Shown piece after piece: positions 22,673-34,146 of a stretch of DNA of 64,000 nucleotides. The number at the start of each line of letters is the position of its first letter. Position 1 is the stretch's first letter. The stretch is from positions 2,809,736 to 2,873,735 of the forward strand of contig JANUWF010003375.1 of assembly GCA_026120185.1 (NCBI GenBank), in the 5' to 3' direction. The notes under the pieces were generated by a model. It was not told where the DNA came from. It saw only the letters and a list, made by a program, of their open reading frames with translations, and made no database searches. Position numbers and translations under genes: made by a program. The stretch comes from Voacanga thouarsii (lineage: Eukaryota; Streptophyta; Magnoliopsida; Gentianales; Apocynaceae).

Positions 22673-23677
22673 GAAATGGTTTTTCTTGTCCTATATGTGG
22701 ATGACATTCTACTCATTAGAAATGATGTAAGGACATTGTCATCTACTAAGGTTTAGCTGCCTAGTCAATTTAGTATGAAGGACTTGGGAGAAGCCAATTA
22801 CATTCTCAGGATTAAGCTTCTTAGAAATAGGAAGCATAGAATGTTAGGATTATCCCAAATAATATCTATTGACAAGATGCTGGCCAAGTTCAGCATGGAC
22901 TCATGCAAGGGAACTCTAATTCTTTGCAAATATTGGTTCTCTTTTTGTTCAAAGAACTATCCTAAGTCCCAAGAAGGAAAAGACAGAATGAGTAGGATTC
23001 CCTATGCTTCGGCCGTAGGAAGTCTCATGTACACTATGATGTGCACTAGACCAGATATCTACTTTGTCATAGGCTTAGTTAGCAAATATCAGTCAAACCC
23101 TGGAAAGGTTCATTGGCAAGCTATAAAACATAATCTTAAGTACCTCAAAGGGACGAGAGATTATATATTAGTTTACAGGGCTGATAACTTAGTTCCTACT
23201 AGATACACATACTTAGACTTCCAAGCAGATAAGGATGAGAGAAAATCCACTAGCGGATATGTCTTAACCTTATTTGGAGGAGCTATTTCATAGAAGAGTA
23301 TCAAGAAATCTTGCATTGTTGACTCAACTATGGAAGCTGAGTATATGGCAGCTTCAAAGGCATCCAAGGAAGTAGTCTGGCTCTAAAAGTTCCTTGCAGA
23401 ACTTGGAGTCATGCCAAACATGGACAGACTGATTGTGGTGTATTGCGACAACACTAGAGTAGTCTCACAATCCAAAGAACCCAGGAACCACAAGAAGAGG
23501 AAGCACATCGAGAGGAAGTACCACCTGATCTAGAATTTTATCCAGAGATGGGAAATCGTGGTGGAACAGATAGTCTTGGAGAATAACCTAGCAGATCTCT
23601 TTACCAAGCCGTTAGCTGAGAGAGTCTTCAAGAGACACTTGGACACTATAGGGGTGGGCACCTACGGACATTCTTAG
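22673..23677 (+). pseudogene. Copia-2 reverse transcriptase C-terminus and RNase H
   Basis: This begins in frame with the integrase remnant as MVFLVLYVDDILL, keeping the RT active site, in a joined 116-codon frame (22406-22756). It goes on through FSMKDLGEANYIL, ASAVGSLMYTMMCTRPDI and WQAIKHNLKYLKGTRDY. RNase H follows: YTYLDFQ where active copies have YTDSDFQ, so its first Asp is lost, then STMEAEYMAAS and NLADLFTKPLAE. Stops occur near 22756, 23291 and 23384. Compared with Copia-1, about 1.3 kb between integrase and RT is missing. Confidence 0.88.
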
Positions 23678-23688
23678 TCTTAGATTGC

Positions 23689-23699
23689 AAATGGGAGAT
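23689..23699 (+). promoter_or_regulatory. Copia-2 polypurine tract
   Basis: AAATGGGAGAT directly precedes the TATTGG start of the 3' LTR. The position and sequence correspond to the Copia-1 tract. Confidence 0.8.
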
Positions 23700-25411
23700 T
23701 ATTGGAATGTATGCCCTCTAGACTAGGTTTCTGATGTAATTATCGAAGCAATTAATAAAAGAATTTATTTTCAAAATTTTTTTTCTGAATTTATATTTTA
23801 TTTATGCATGATTTATGTTTAGAAAGGACCCATTGTGTTTAAGTAAGTGATCCATGTGAATAGTGGTCAGGTATAGATTACGATTTACTTAACACATAAA
23901 CGTTTGTTCTTAACCGATTGATGAGAATGGGAATCTCATCATGCTTAGGTTATTGTGTTATGAATTCTAAATGGGAAATGACTTACCTTTAGCTAGTGGG
24001 TAGTCCACTCACTTTATAGCATGAGCGTATTTCGAATACGAAGAACAGGATCTGTAATAGTAGTTTCTAAAAGTACTATTTAGAAAAAACCCAGACTATT
24101 ACTGCTACAGCGTGGACTAGTAATCTACTACTTAAGTATGAGTTGGTGGTCTGACGAAACTGGAAGCATGTACTTTAATATGTTGTAGTTGAGGTTCTAT
24201 CTTAGAGCCGATATACTTGTATATTGAGTATATGTGACTAGTTAGTTAAAACAGACTTGTACAAGATAGCTTTTATGCTATATCACCTTTTGTGACTTTT
24301 CGAATGATCTAAATATCCAGGAACATAACTTGGATGTTTGCTTTAAGGTAGCTCCCTTAGAAAGTGAAAATATTCCTGGTGTCATGGATCATTGGATTAG
24401 AGGTCTAAGGATGCTAGATATCTTTTAGAGAGCTGTTAGTGTACTTTTCCTCTCTAAATGTACGGTGATACGTAGAGGGGTATTTTAGTTATTACACCTA
24501 TAGGTCGGAGACTTTGCTAATGTAGCATTAATGGTCCTTGAGGTCAATATTTTCTTATAGTGATATTAGGAAATATTAAAAATGCAAAATACAGATATTC
24601 CTATAGCAGAGGTATTTTGGTCATTTTAGTAGCCAAGGTGATGTATCTTTTGGTCCTCAAAAAAGCCCATAACTCTTGATGGTTTTAGGTTAAAGGATTG
24701 GTCTAGTATAAAATGGATTTTATTTTATTTGAGTAGCTTGGTTTATTTATTGGGTTACAATAAAATAAAAGGTCCAAAAAGAGAGAATTATATATTAGCC
24801 CATTTGGATTATTTAATTAATTTAATTATTGGACTTGATTAGTCCAGGAATAATTAAATTAAATTAAAGGTTAAACCTAATAAACTGGGTCAAGGCTTGA
24901 GGTTTATATTGGTCCATTGGTTTATTTGATTAATTTAATTATTGAGCTTCTATTAGTCCATGAATAATTAAATTAAATTAAAAGGCTTAACCCATTGAAT
25001 TGGGCCATAGGTCCATAGGCCTGTTTAATAGCTTAACATGACATGGGCCTTAGGGCTTCTTTGATTTTTGAATGCCTAGATAATAGCCTATTATCAAGGT
25101 TGTTGGGATTCATTTGAACACTGGAATCTTTCACAGAGGTACGTTGGTTGTTTTCTCCTCAAGCCTCACGTCTTCTCTCTCGTGGGTGTTCTCTGTGCTT
25201 TGTGAAAACAAGAATAGAGACACGTCTTTCTCCTTAATAATGCTCAATAGCATTTAGTCAGAGAAAGGAAAATCATCCACTTCATCCATAGCCTTCACTA
25301 GGCTTTCAGGCGTGGTTATATTCTGAAAGACAAAGGAGTTGTGTTGATGCCCAGAAGAAGTCATCGACTTGCGGAAGAATAGCCAGAAGGATCGATCTCA
25401 GAACCAGAAGC
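23700..25411 (+). repeat. Copia-2 3' LTR, 5' segment
   Basis: It starts TATTGGAATG and is collinear with 15931-17640. It is interrupted at 25411 (..CCAGAAGC) by Gypsy-3 and finishes at 41918-42064. Small deletions relative to the 5' LTR include one near 23867 (loss of TTTCACAGTAAG). Confidence 0.92.
25347..25411 (+). pseudogene. LTR-embedded small ORF, 3' LTR copy split by Gypsy-3
   Basis: ATG at 25347 opens MPRRSHRLAEE and meets TAG at 25380. After that stop the frame would continue across the Gypsy-3 insertion into TKVPTSPRPVKAHRGTKN at 41930-41985. It is the 3' LTR counterpart of 17586-17687, now broken by a stop and by the insertion. Confidence 0.38.
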
Positions 25412-28400
25412 TGTAACACCCCACTACATACGTACCCTAAAAGGGGTAAGGATATCACCCCGTCCTTAAACAAGGGGTCTTTATAATTAGGTAATAGAAA
25501 ATATAGAAGAAAATAACTTAATAACGAACTTATTACAATCCCAAAACAATACTTTTACAAGTCTTGAAACAAATAGATGGTAACCAAAATCTCTAACAAA
25601 TAAATACATCAGGATAAATACTCTATGCTCATGGCAACATAAGTAAATTGACTTTCCAAGCAGGATCGACCTGAAGACATGATATAAAAGGTGTGAGAAA
25701 TATTTCCCAGTATGTCCTGTGTGTGCTCATGATATTTCAGGAAAAACAATTCATGTATGCAAGTTTTGAACAAGTCATAATAAAAAGTATGCAAGCTGAG
25801 AAATTTATCTTTGAACACTGGGTGATGTTTTACCAGCATTTGTAAAGTAAAAATTCTCAACTTGAAAAGAAATAACCACTTTAATAAAGTTGACTATGAA
25901 GTCATGCATCATAAATGGACATGGCACCACACTTTGTGCACCATGTCAAGAGAACGGTTAGGATGCCACTCTTTGTGCATCATGACAAGAGAATGATCGG
26001 GATGCCACATTTTGTGCATGCTAATACAAGGTAGGTGTACGGCCTATCGAGTGGAATACTCCTCCATCTCTACACCAAAACATACCAGGTGTCCACTCAA
26101 AAAATAAACAGTCCATATAAATTGTACTGCATACTCGGACCGGCCTGACCAACAAGAACTGGTGTCTCGTCTAGCTAAGGTTCCCCCCTTAGAGGTGGCC
26201 TCGTACTGAGAGACATACCCAACCCTTCAAAAACTAGTCCTAGTAATCTACCCTTATTTAATACTCAACGCTATGATTATTCCACTTGGAAAATGTAAAA
26301 TCAATGAAGAGATTTCTTTGAAGTTGCAATTATGGTTTTCAAACAACTTTAGGTAAAATATTGTTTAAGAATAAATTGTTTGCTTGAAAAAAAATATTTT
26401 ATTTTAGAAGAAGGAATATATTGTCCATATTTGCATCTCAAGGTACATCTTCCACGACAATTAGTGCATTTGACTTGCAGAAAAGCATTTATTCACAAAT
26501 ATCTTTATCAAAGGACTTACCTGATCTCTTGCTTTTCCTTGATACAATAGCCTTCCAAGAGAGTTCAAGGCAACCTAATCCCACCTAGGGTAAATACAAG
26601 GTATAAGCCCCAACATTTAAGTAATACTTGCTTTAAATACATAACTCCTAGCCTAACAAGCATATGCCCAACAAGATACAACAACATCTAGTTAAGACAA
26701 CAATGCCTTAAGCTTTAATACTAGTTGATAAGGTATTTTATAGAATAAGAATAATTTGATAACTTAAAATAAATAGGTTTTATAAATAATAAATAAATAA
26801 TAAGTTATAATATTAACTATAAATAACAAGTAATATTAATAAATAAAATTATTAATAAATAATGAGTACTATTAATAATAAATCCTAAATAATATTGGTA
26901 ATAAATAATATTATTACAAAAATAAGTAATATTAATAATAGATTATAAATAATTTTAATAATAAATTATAAATAACAAATAAAACTAATAATAAATAAAT
27001 TATTCTCATATAAATAATATTTAAGAGTGTAAACAAAATTTTTAGTAAGGCTAACTAATAATGATATGAATATAAAAGACATATTTGATCTTAATTCCAA
27101 AATATTATTATTTATATCTAATAATATTTAATAAAAATATTCTATTTATTTATCTAATAAAATACCAATATTTTAAATAATTATTAGTTTCAAAAATATT
27201 TGTGTTCACCAAAACTAGTCAATTAAATTAAACAGTAATATTAATTATATTAATAATAATAATGATAGTAAGAATAATACTAAAATTAATAAACGTAGTT
27301 CTTATAATAATTTTTAAAGACTATAGTAAAATACTAGAGAAAATTTATATACATATTCATACACACATGGATCTAACAAATAACATATCAATTTATCCAA
27401 AAATAGGCTTGTATTAACAAACATCACAACAAGGGTGAACTTCTACTAGCCATAATATTATTTATAGATTTATAGAAAAATATAACATCATGAAGGCATA
27501 ATCAACAATGATGGTTTAATGTCTATCATACATCAAACATCCATAAAACTCTTAATCATAAAGAACATACAATGATCTTAAAGCATAATCTATACTTCTT
27601 GAGTCACAACATTCATTTAATTCTTTATGTCTTAAATCTATTCCCTTCACCCATATACATATCTCCAACCCCACATTATTCTATCAACCTATCAAATCCC
27701 TCATCTAAGAGTCTTGATTTTGAAAATTTAAAAAGGAGATCGAGAAAGAAATGCTTGATTTGATGAACGTTTGATGAAGATTCCACCTTGCTTAGTGGAG
27801 ATCCTTGAGTGCTTGATCGCTTTTAGTGATCCAGAAATATCCATGGTTGTTCATCAACATTTGGGCCAAGAGAGTGGGAGAGAGTGAGAGGGGAATGAAT
27901 GAGAGTAGAAGAGGAGAATAGAAGTTGAATAAAAAAAGAAGACCAAGAAGGTTGTTCTTATTTTACATTTTTAGTGTTCTTCGAATCTTCAACAAAAAAG
28001 AGTGGTTTGATTCGTTTAAAGGTTCAACTTTGTGTGTTTTGATGTTATTAAGTGCACCAATGAAGAATATAGGTTGAATACTAATGGTTTAGAGTGTTTG
28101 GGAGTGATTGAAGGTGTTTGGAAGTGATGTAGGCTTGATGATGTGAAGTGTGTGTTCTAGGTGTTCTTAGGGCTTTTGAGAGAGTTTGAGAGGAGATGAA
28201 TTTTGTGTGTGTTTGTGAGTGTGATGGCCAAATGGCTTAGCTTAGGGAGAGCTTTTGGTTATCCAAGAATGAGAGAGAGAGTTTTAGATTTTTTAAAAAT
28301 TCAAATTGAGGGAAATGTAGAGTTGTTTAAGGTATAGGATTGGGTAATGGTGTTTGCTCTTGGAAGGTTTCTTGTCCTTCAATGGTGTATGGCTGAACTA

Positions 28401-29106
28401 GCTATGTTTCAACCAAAAAAATGGAGAGTTGTTTCAGACTAAGGCTGGGTGAAAACAGCTATGGAATGGTAGAGGATTTTCTGGTTTTATCAACTAGCTA
28501 AAGGAGTGTTTCAATGAAACAAAATCGGGAATTTTAATTTGAAGTTTGAACAAGTTTGGATAGAGTGAAGATAGGAGCTTTTTGAGGTATGATAATGAAT
28601 AATGGAGTCCTATTACTCAAGGTTGGTGGAGAAGCCAAGATGTTCAGTTCATGGCTATCGAAGGGCCAAATTTGGTGAAACTTGTTGATGAGGCAAAGTT
28701 GGACAAAAATTTCTAGAATTGAAGCTCAAGAACACTTGAAGTGGAAATGGTTTTGGTGCAGAATTTTTTGTCCACTTTGGAACTATTTTTCAGCTGGAAT
28801 TTACGGGTGTTTGAAGGTCCATTAATGGTGGTTTTCCAGCCATCATTTTGAGGAAAACTACGAAAATTCTGGTTTGGCATTGTTTGTAAAGCTACGAAAA
28901 TTCAAGGAATTCCAGCCTTCATCCTCACAGAAGATGGTTCATTTTCTTGCAGGAATTGGGTAGGAAAGCTTGCTGCAATTTTTGAAAATAGTCTGAAAGG
29001 AAATCTCAAAAATTTTTTAGATTTTTTACCAAGGTAAGAACAAGAGAAAGATGATGTTCTCAAATTAATAGGTATGGTGTTTTACTTGCAACCTCTACCT
29101 ATTATC
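25412..29106 (-). repeat. Gypsy-3 3' LTR, 3' segment
   Basis: Plus-strand start TGTAACACCCC at 25412, collinear with 37795-41577. AT-rich low-complexity TAATAATAAATAA sequence fills 26760-27340. It is interrupted at 29106 by Gypsy-4 (TSD TTATC 29102-29106). A CAG acceptor-like site is at 25671-25673 (minus). Confidence 0.9.
25922..26030 (-). repeat. Three short tandem repeats with CACTTTGTGCA core
   Basis: Units begin at about 25922, 25964 and 26003 with a period of about 39-42 bp. Each has TGCCAC.CTTTGTGCA followed by CAT.ACAAG. The same array is at 38301-38408, and shorter versions occur in all other Gypsy LTRs of the window. It could be a transcription-factor array in the LTR. Confidence 0.75.
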
Positions 29107-29359
29107 TGTGAAACCCCAGTCAAAACCAACCTTAGAGCAAGGGGGTTGGGATGCATATCATACTTTATTTCATAATTAAATATATTTTCATATGATTTCT
29201 ATGTGCTTTGGATTTGATTTTTATTGTCTTGAAGTCTTGTTGGTGAGTATTGTGTGAGAGGGGCAAAATGGTAATTTTTGCCCGAGGCGAAAATAGGGAG
29301 ATAGATTGTGGATTGAATAGAAAATAATTTTTCTTGTGGAAATAGCAACAAGAGTTGTT

Positions 29360-29420
29360 GTGGTTTAGTGGTTAGAGCCTTCGAATGAATTCTTGAGGTC
29401 TTGGATTTAAATTCCATCAT
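29360..29420 (+). other. tRNA-like module in Gypsy-4 LTR
   Basis: TGTGGTTTAGTGGTTAGAGCC (A-box-like) is followed by a decayed B box (TTGGATTTAAATTCC). It is homologous to the minus-strand module at 14924-14980. Confidence 0.55.
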
Positions 29421-30973
29421 AGAAGTTTTAGCTAGATTAAATTTTATTTTTGCTTGGGGGGAATTGGTTTCGGCCCTAAGGGCCTACAGCAAGGAGTGAT
29501 GATGTCCTAGGAGAGACATGATAGGAGTAATCTCATTCCACTCCTTTACTCTACTCTAAATTCTTAAAGGGAAATTCATTTTTCCTTGATCTTTGATTTT
29601 TCTCAATTCTCAACTCCTTAGTTTGATCAAGATGTTCAAGCCTTTTTCTTTCCAGAAAATTCAGTAAAGTGCTGAGGTCTTTTAGGACCAAAGTTTCTTG
29701 GTAAAAGACTTCTTATAGTCTGAAAATATGAAAGAGTTGTGGGAAATTCCATGAGGAAAAATCCCTCTAGTAAGCTTGCTGAAATTTCACTCTAGCTAGG
29801 TTCATTTCCCTTTGTACATAGAACTGAAATTTTTCCAGCTTTGTGTGCCTTCAAGGTGTCGAAATTCTTGACCATTATTCCCTCCCAAATGCTGCCAGAA
29901 AATGGCCCTTTTGATCAGCTTAGAATCTGGATTTTTATGGCTATTTTCGGACTGCACAAAGATGGTGCAAAACCAGAAAAAAAAATCCTGTACAAATCGC
30001 AGCTTTGGAGGTCCAAAATCAAGCTGTTTTCTTCCAGTTTTTTTACAGTACCCTAGACATGTTTTTCCACCATGAAGTAGGCTGGAAACCAGCCTTGAAA
30101 GCCCAAAAATTCCCCTTCAAAGCCTCTACAAATCACCTGGAAAAGGGCAGCCGAAAACTACCCAGAAAATTCCAGCCTTGCAAAAATCTGTGCAGTGGTT
30201 TTTTTTCCAGCTTTGTTTCCTAATTCTCTCCTAGCCGAAGTTCCATCTTTTTTCTGCAAAAACCACCCTTAAACCTCCATTAACGGAACTCCATTGTCCT
30301 CCCAATGTTCTGCACAAAAATCCAGTCATGGATGCCTAAAAGATTTCCAAAAAAAATCTGCAATCATTCCTTGATTTGGATACCAAAATTCCAGCTACCA
30401 TGATTTAACAACTTTCCATAAAATATACCTCAAACAACTAGACCTTCTCTTCACCATTATACTCCATAATTTTGGCCACCCTAAGCCTTCTTCAACCAGC
30501 TTTCATTCAACCAAAACACTGCCCAGAAATTCGTCCATGGTAGATCTCCAAAAGCTCTCCAATAATCAAAGATATTCTTGTGATATCTAGTTTCCAAATT
30601 TGCTTCCCAAAAATATTCTTCAAGGATTTTAACAACTAGCCTTTCCTTTTTCCTTCCAAACCATAAAAACCATCTTCCTAAACCCTACAAACAGTTTGGC
30701 AGCCCTAATCTCTTTAGAATTTCGGCAGCCTCCATCCAAGAACTCTCTATTCTCTTCAACCTTCAAGAACACACACTACACCAAGAACACCTACTACTTT
30801 CTTTCACCTAATACCTCTCCAAATCACTTCAAACTACCTCTAAAAATTCCAAATTTCATCTATTCATTGCTGTGAGTCCATCCGTACCATTTTTAACATC
30901 AAACTCCAAAATCCAACTTGCACTTTTGGATCAAAAACCAGAATTTTTGTGAAGGCTCAAGAACATCTTCAAG

Positions 30974-31063
30974 GTAAATTTATTCTAACAACTTCATCTT
31001 CTCCAATCTGAATCTCTAGTGAGAGTCTATGTGAATAAACATGCTAATGGTCTCTCTCCCTCC

Positions 31064-31112
<49 letters not shown>

Positions 31113-33231
31113 GGCCGAAAATTCCCCTCTCTTGGCCGGATGACTTTTTCTCCCATGAACATGCTTTCGCCATCTCCCATGGACAAAGTTAGACATCTCG
31201 GAGTTGAGATCTACTCTAAACTCCTTCAAAGCATTCATCAACCAAGTAAGTACCTTCAATCTTCCTTTTTAAACTCTAGATTCATGTCTCTAGGATGATG
31301 ATGATAGTAGGTGGATGGCAATAGGATTTAAGTATATATATATATTGTTAAGATTGAAGCATGAATGTATGTATGAATATGAAGGAGATGGGATTTATGC
31401 ATGGATAGATTATCTTGGTCGATTGTATGATGATTTGAGATTTAATGCATGTCTCCATGTCATAGGTAGTATTTGTGATGAAGTATGCTAGAGATTATGT
31501 CACCTTTGGTGAATAGGATTTATATTCATGTTGGATTATTGAAGCCATGATCATATTTATGCTAGTAGGGGTTAGATCATGTTTTGATAAATTGAGATCT
31601 ATGCTTGTATGCATGATTTGGATGATTTGATGAATTGAAGGGTTGTATATGTTCATGATTGTGGTTAGCTATAGGAATATGATCATGATCTAGTTGTCCC
31701 TAAGCTAAATTTTATTTCATTAATAAAATATTTAATAATATGATTTTTCTAGTAAAATTTTGAAAACCATGGGAAAATGTGGATTTGGTCTTTTATATAA
31801 AATAGTGATATTTTAGTCAAATAAATAATAGTTTTTGCTAGAAAAATAAAATATATATATTTATATTATTTAAAATAATAAAATCAATTAAAGCCTTTTA
31901 TGGAAATAATTATAATTAATAAAATATTTATTACTAAAAATTTAATTATTATCTTTTAATCAAAACCCATTAAGGATTTGCTTATTATTTTTCAAGCATG
32001 ACTCATTAAATTTATTTTCAACAAATTTTAGCTATCAATTATTTTCTAACAACTAAATTATTAATAAATCATTATTTTACCTAATACCACCTTGGACCCT
32101 TTTTCAAATAAACCATAATTTATTTTTAGCAAGATTTAAGCCTTCAACTTTATGTACCTATTTCCCAAACTCTAGTTATTTTAATATCAAACTAGATGTA
32201 TTTTATAAACCCTTTTATTTATTATCGAGCCTTAAAACTTGGGACACTAGGGACATGATTGTAGTAAGTTGAGTTAGTTTTATTTGTGAAAGTGAATCAT
32301 TGGCTTGAGTTTGATTGTGGTTTGTATTTACCCCATGAGGGGTTAGGTCAGTTGTTGGAGACCTTTGTTGTGAGCAAGGATAAGGTAAGCTCCTGCATAA
32401 AACCTGTTTGATGAAAAAAAAATGATTCTTTTTATGGCAAGCCAAATGTAGAGTGCATGGTCACTCATTTCTGTAAAGGCAATTGAGGATTATTTCCATT
32501 CTCATTTCAGACAAATAAATTATTTGTAAATCAAGGGGCGGTTTTACTCAAAACCTAAAATTCTTTCTAAAACCAATTTTGCCCCAAACTTCGGAAAACC
32601 TTAATTGCTATTTTCAAATGGAACTATGTTTTGTTCATTTTTCCCAAGTGGGATACGTTACGTTGAGTACTTAATAGGGGTAGACTGGTAGTACTAGTTT
32701 TGAAGAGCAAGAGTGAGTCTTCTGGCAAGAGGCCTCCTCCAGAAGATGAACTCAACTTAGAGAAATGTCAGTACTACTTAGTCATGCCGGTCCGAGTTAG
32801 CAGTTTTTATTTCAGTCAAGTGACTGTGTTTTGCCGGAATGGCCACCCGGTTTTTGTTTGGGTATAGAGAAGGAGGTGTATCTTGCCCGGTAGGCCGATC
32901 ACCTACCTTTAGTCAGTCTACACAAAGTGTCGGCATTTTGACCGGCAGTATGCACAAAGTGTCGGCATACTGACCATTCGGTTATGGGGCCCAACATGTG
33001 GTAACCCATAATCCTTTCTTTTGAATGGTTGATCTTATGAATTTTGTATGGCTGGAAAAGCCAAAACACCACTCTTGCTTTTGACTAATGTTTATTGCTT
33101 GCCAATATTTCTCTTATAAAGTTTTTATACTCTGCATCCACGAACTATTTCCACTGAACACCCAAAGTACACACGGACTTACTGAGATTTCTGTCTCATC
33201 ACCTTTTCACCATGATTTCAGGCCGATCCTG
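30974..33231 (+). other. Intron-like span between conserved splice sites in Gypsy-4 LTR
   Basis: The donor-like CTTCAAG|GTAAAT at 30974 lies in GCTCAAGAACATCTTCAAG, homologous to a CAACAAG|GTAAGT donor in Gypsy-5 (13378, minus). The acceptor-like ATGATTTCAG ends at 33231. It is preceded by a branch-point-like ACTTACTGAG about 45 bases upstream. An alternative donor CCAA|GTAAGT lies at 31246. Equivalent pairs occur in the other Gypsy LTRs. Splicing is inferred only. Confidence 0.35.
31069..31110. repeat. (TC)21 microsatellite in Gypsy-4 LTR
   Basis: A perfect TC run followed directly by ATGG. It is the counterpart of the AG run in Gypsy-5 on the opposite strand. Confidence 0.92.
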
Positions 33232-33520
33232 CTGTGGGGATAAGTAGCTTGTGTTATCTGCCTTGGAAGAGAATGTTGTCTTTTATTTTTATGTATTGCT
33301 TTGGGGAGTTGAGAGTGGATGATTTTATTTATGAATTTGTATTTCTTTTGGGAATTCATGGTTTTATTCGTGGATCTATTCTTGGGTTGTAATAAATTTT
33401 AAGTTAAATTATTATTTTCATTTCGCTATTGTAATTGTGTGACCTAGTTATAAAGACTCCTTGTCCTTTGGACGGGGCGACATCCCTGGCCCTGGCGGGC
33501 CTAGGTAGCGGGGTGTTACA

Positions 33521-34133
33521 TTATCCCTCCTCATTTTCGACCACTCCAATCCCACAAGAGTTAGGATTTTTGAAATTCCAAGCTGAAGAATTATCTCAGA
33601 ATTTTTATGATTAAAAATGAATTAAAGAATCAAGAGTAGTTTTAATTTCAAAGATGTTAGGACAAAGCTAGCAAAATTAATGGAGACTAGAATTCTTTCG
33701 AATTCAGGACAAGACCACTTGGTTAGGACAATACCATTGTGTCTTTCTTAAGATAACATTCCTATCTTTAAGGAATGTAAGGAAAACGAAAATTCAAACA
33801 TGGCTAAGATAAATATGAATAAAGCTTAAGTGATGAGATTTAAACTCAAGACCTTAGAGATTAAATCACAAAGCTCTAACCACTTAACCACATTAATTTT
33901 TGTTCTTATTTTATCAACCAATATTCTTCTTATCTAAACCTCAAGCATCTTCCTATTATGACCTCAAGCAAAATTACCTTTTTACCCTTTCTACTCAACA
34001 AGCACAGATAAATCATATAACCTATAAACAACAATTCTAAGGCACACAAAGTCATTCAAAAGATATATTTTATACATGACGACATGATATGCATCCTTTC
34101 TCCTTTACTCTATGTTTTAAGTGGGGTTTCACA
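33521..34133 (-). repeat. Gypsy-3 3' LTR, 5' segment
   Basis: It resumes the LTR after Gypsy-4 and includes the tRNA-like module at 33834-33890. It ends on the plus strand as GTGGGGTTTCACA, the TGTGAAACCCCAC start of the LTR in element orientation. Confidence 0.9.
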
Positions 34134-34146
34134 TCCTCCCCTCCTT
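34134..34146 (-). promoter_or_regulatory. Gypsy-3 polypurine tract
   Basis: The reverse complement AAGGAGGGGAGGA runs directly into TGTGAAACCCC, the 3' LTR start. This sets the element on the minus strand. Confidence 0.85.

Larger units (their letters stand above)
29107..33520 (+). mobile_element. Gypsy-4: solo LTR (4414 bp) with perfect TSD
   Basis: TGTGAAACCCC...GGGGTGTTACA is flanked by TTATC on both sides (29102-29106, 33521-33525). The flanks rejoin into continuous Gypsy-3 LTR sequence that matches Gypsy-5 near 14600 (CCTCCTACTTTCGG). The interior holds the tRNA-like module (29360-29420), a CT microsatellite (31069-31110), donor-like CAAGGTAAAT, acceptor-like TTTCAGG and CACAAAGTGTCGGCA repeats (32925-32970). 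There are no pol sequences, hence a solo LTR. It is the youngest layer of the nest. Confidence 0.95.

Noticed and set aside
25922..26030. CRISPR-like spaced repeats
   Set aside because: Units are contiguous, degenerate and inside a plant LTR; no CRISPR features.
31041..31298. ORF with a long Ser-Leu repeat
   Set aside because: It comes from the CT microsatellite in the Gypsy-4 LTR; the equivalent frame is not kept in the other LTRs.
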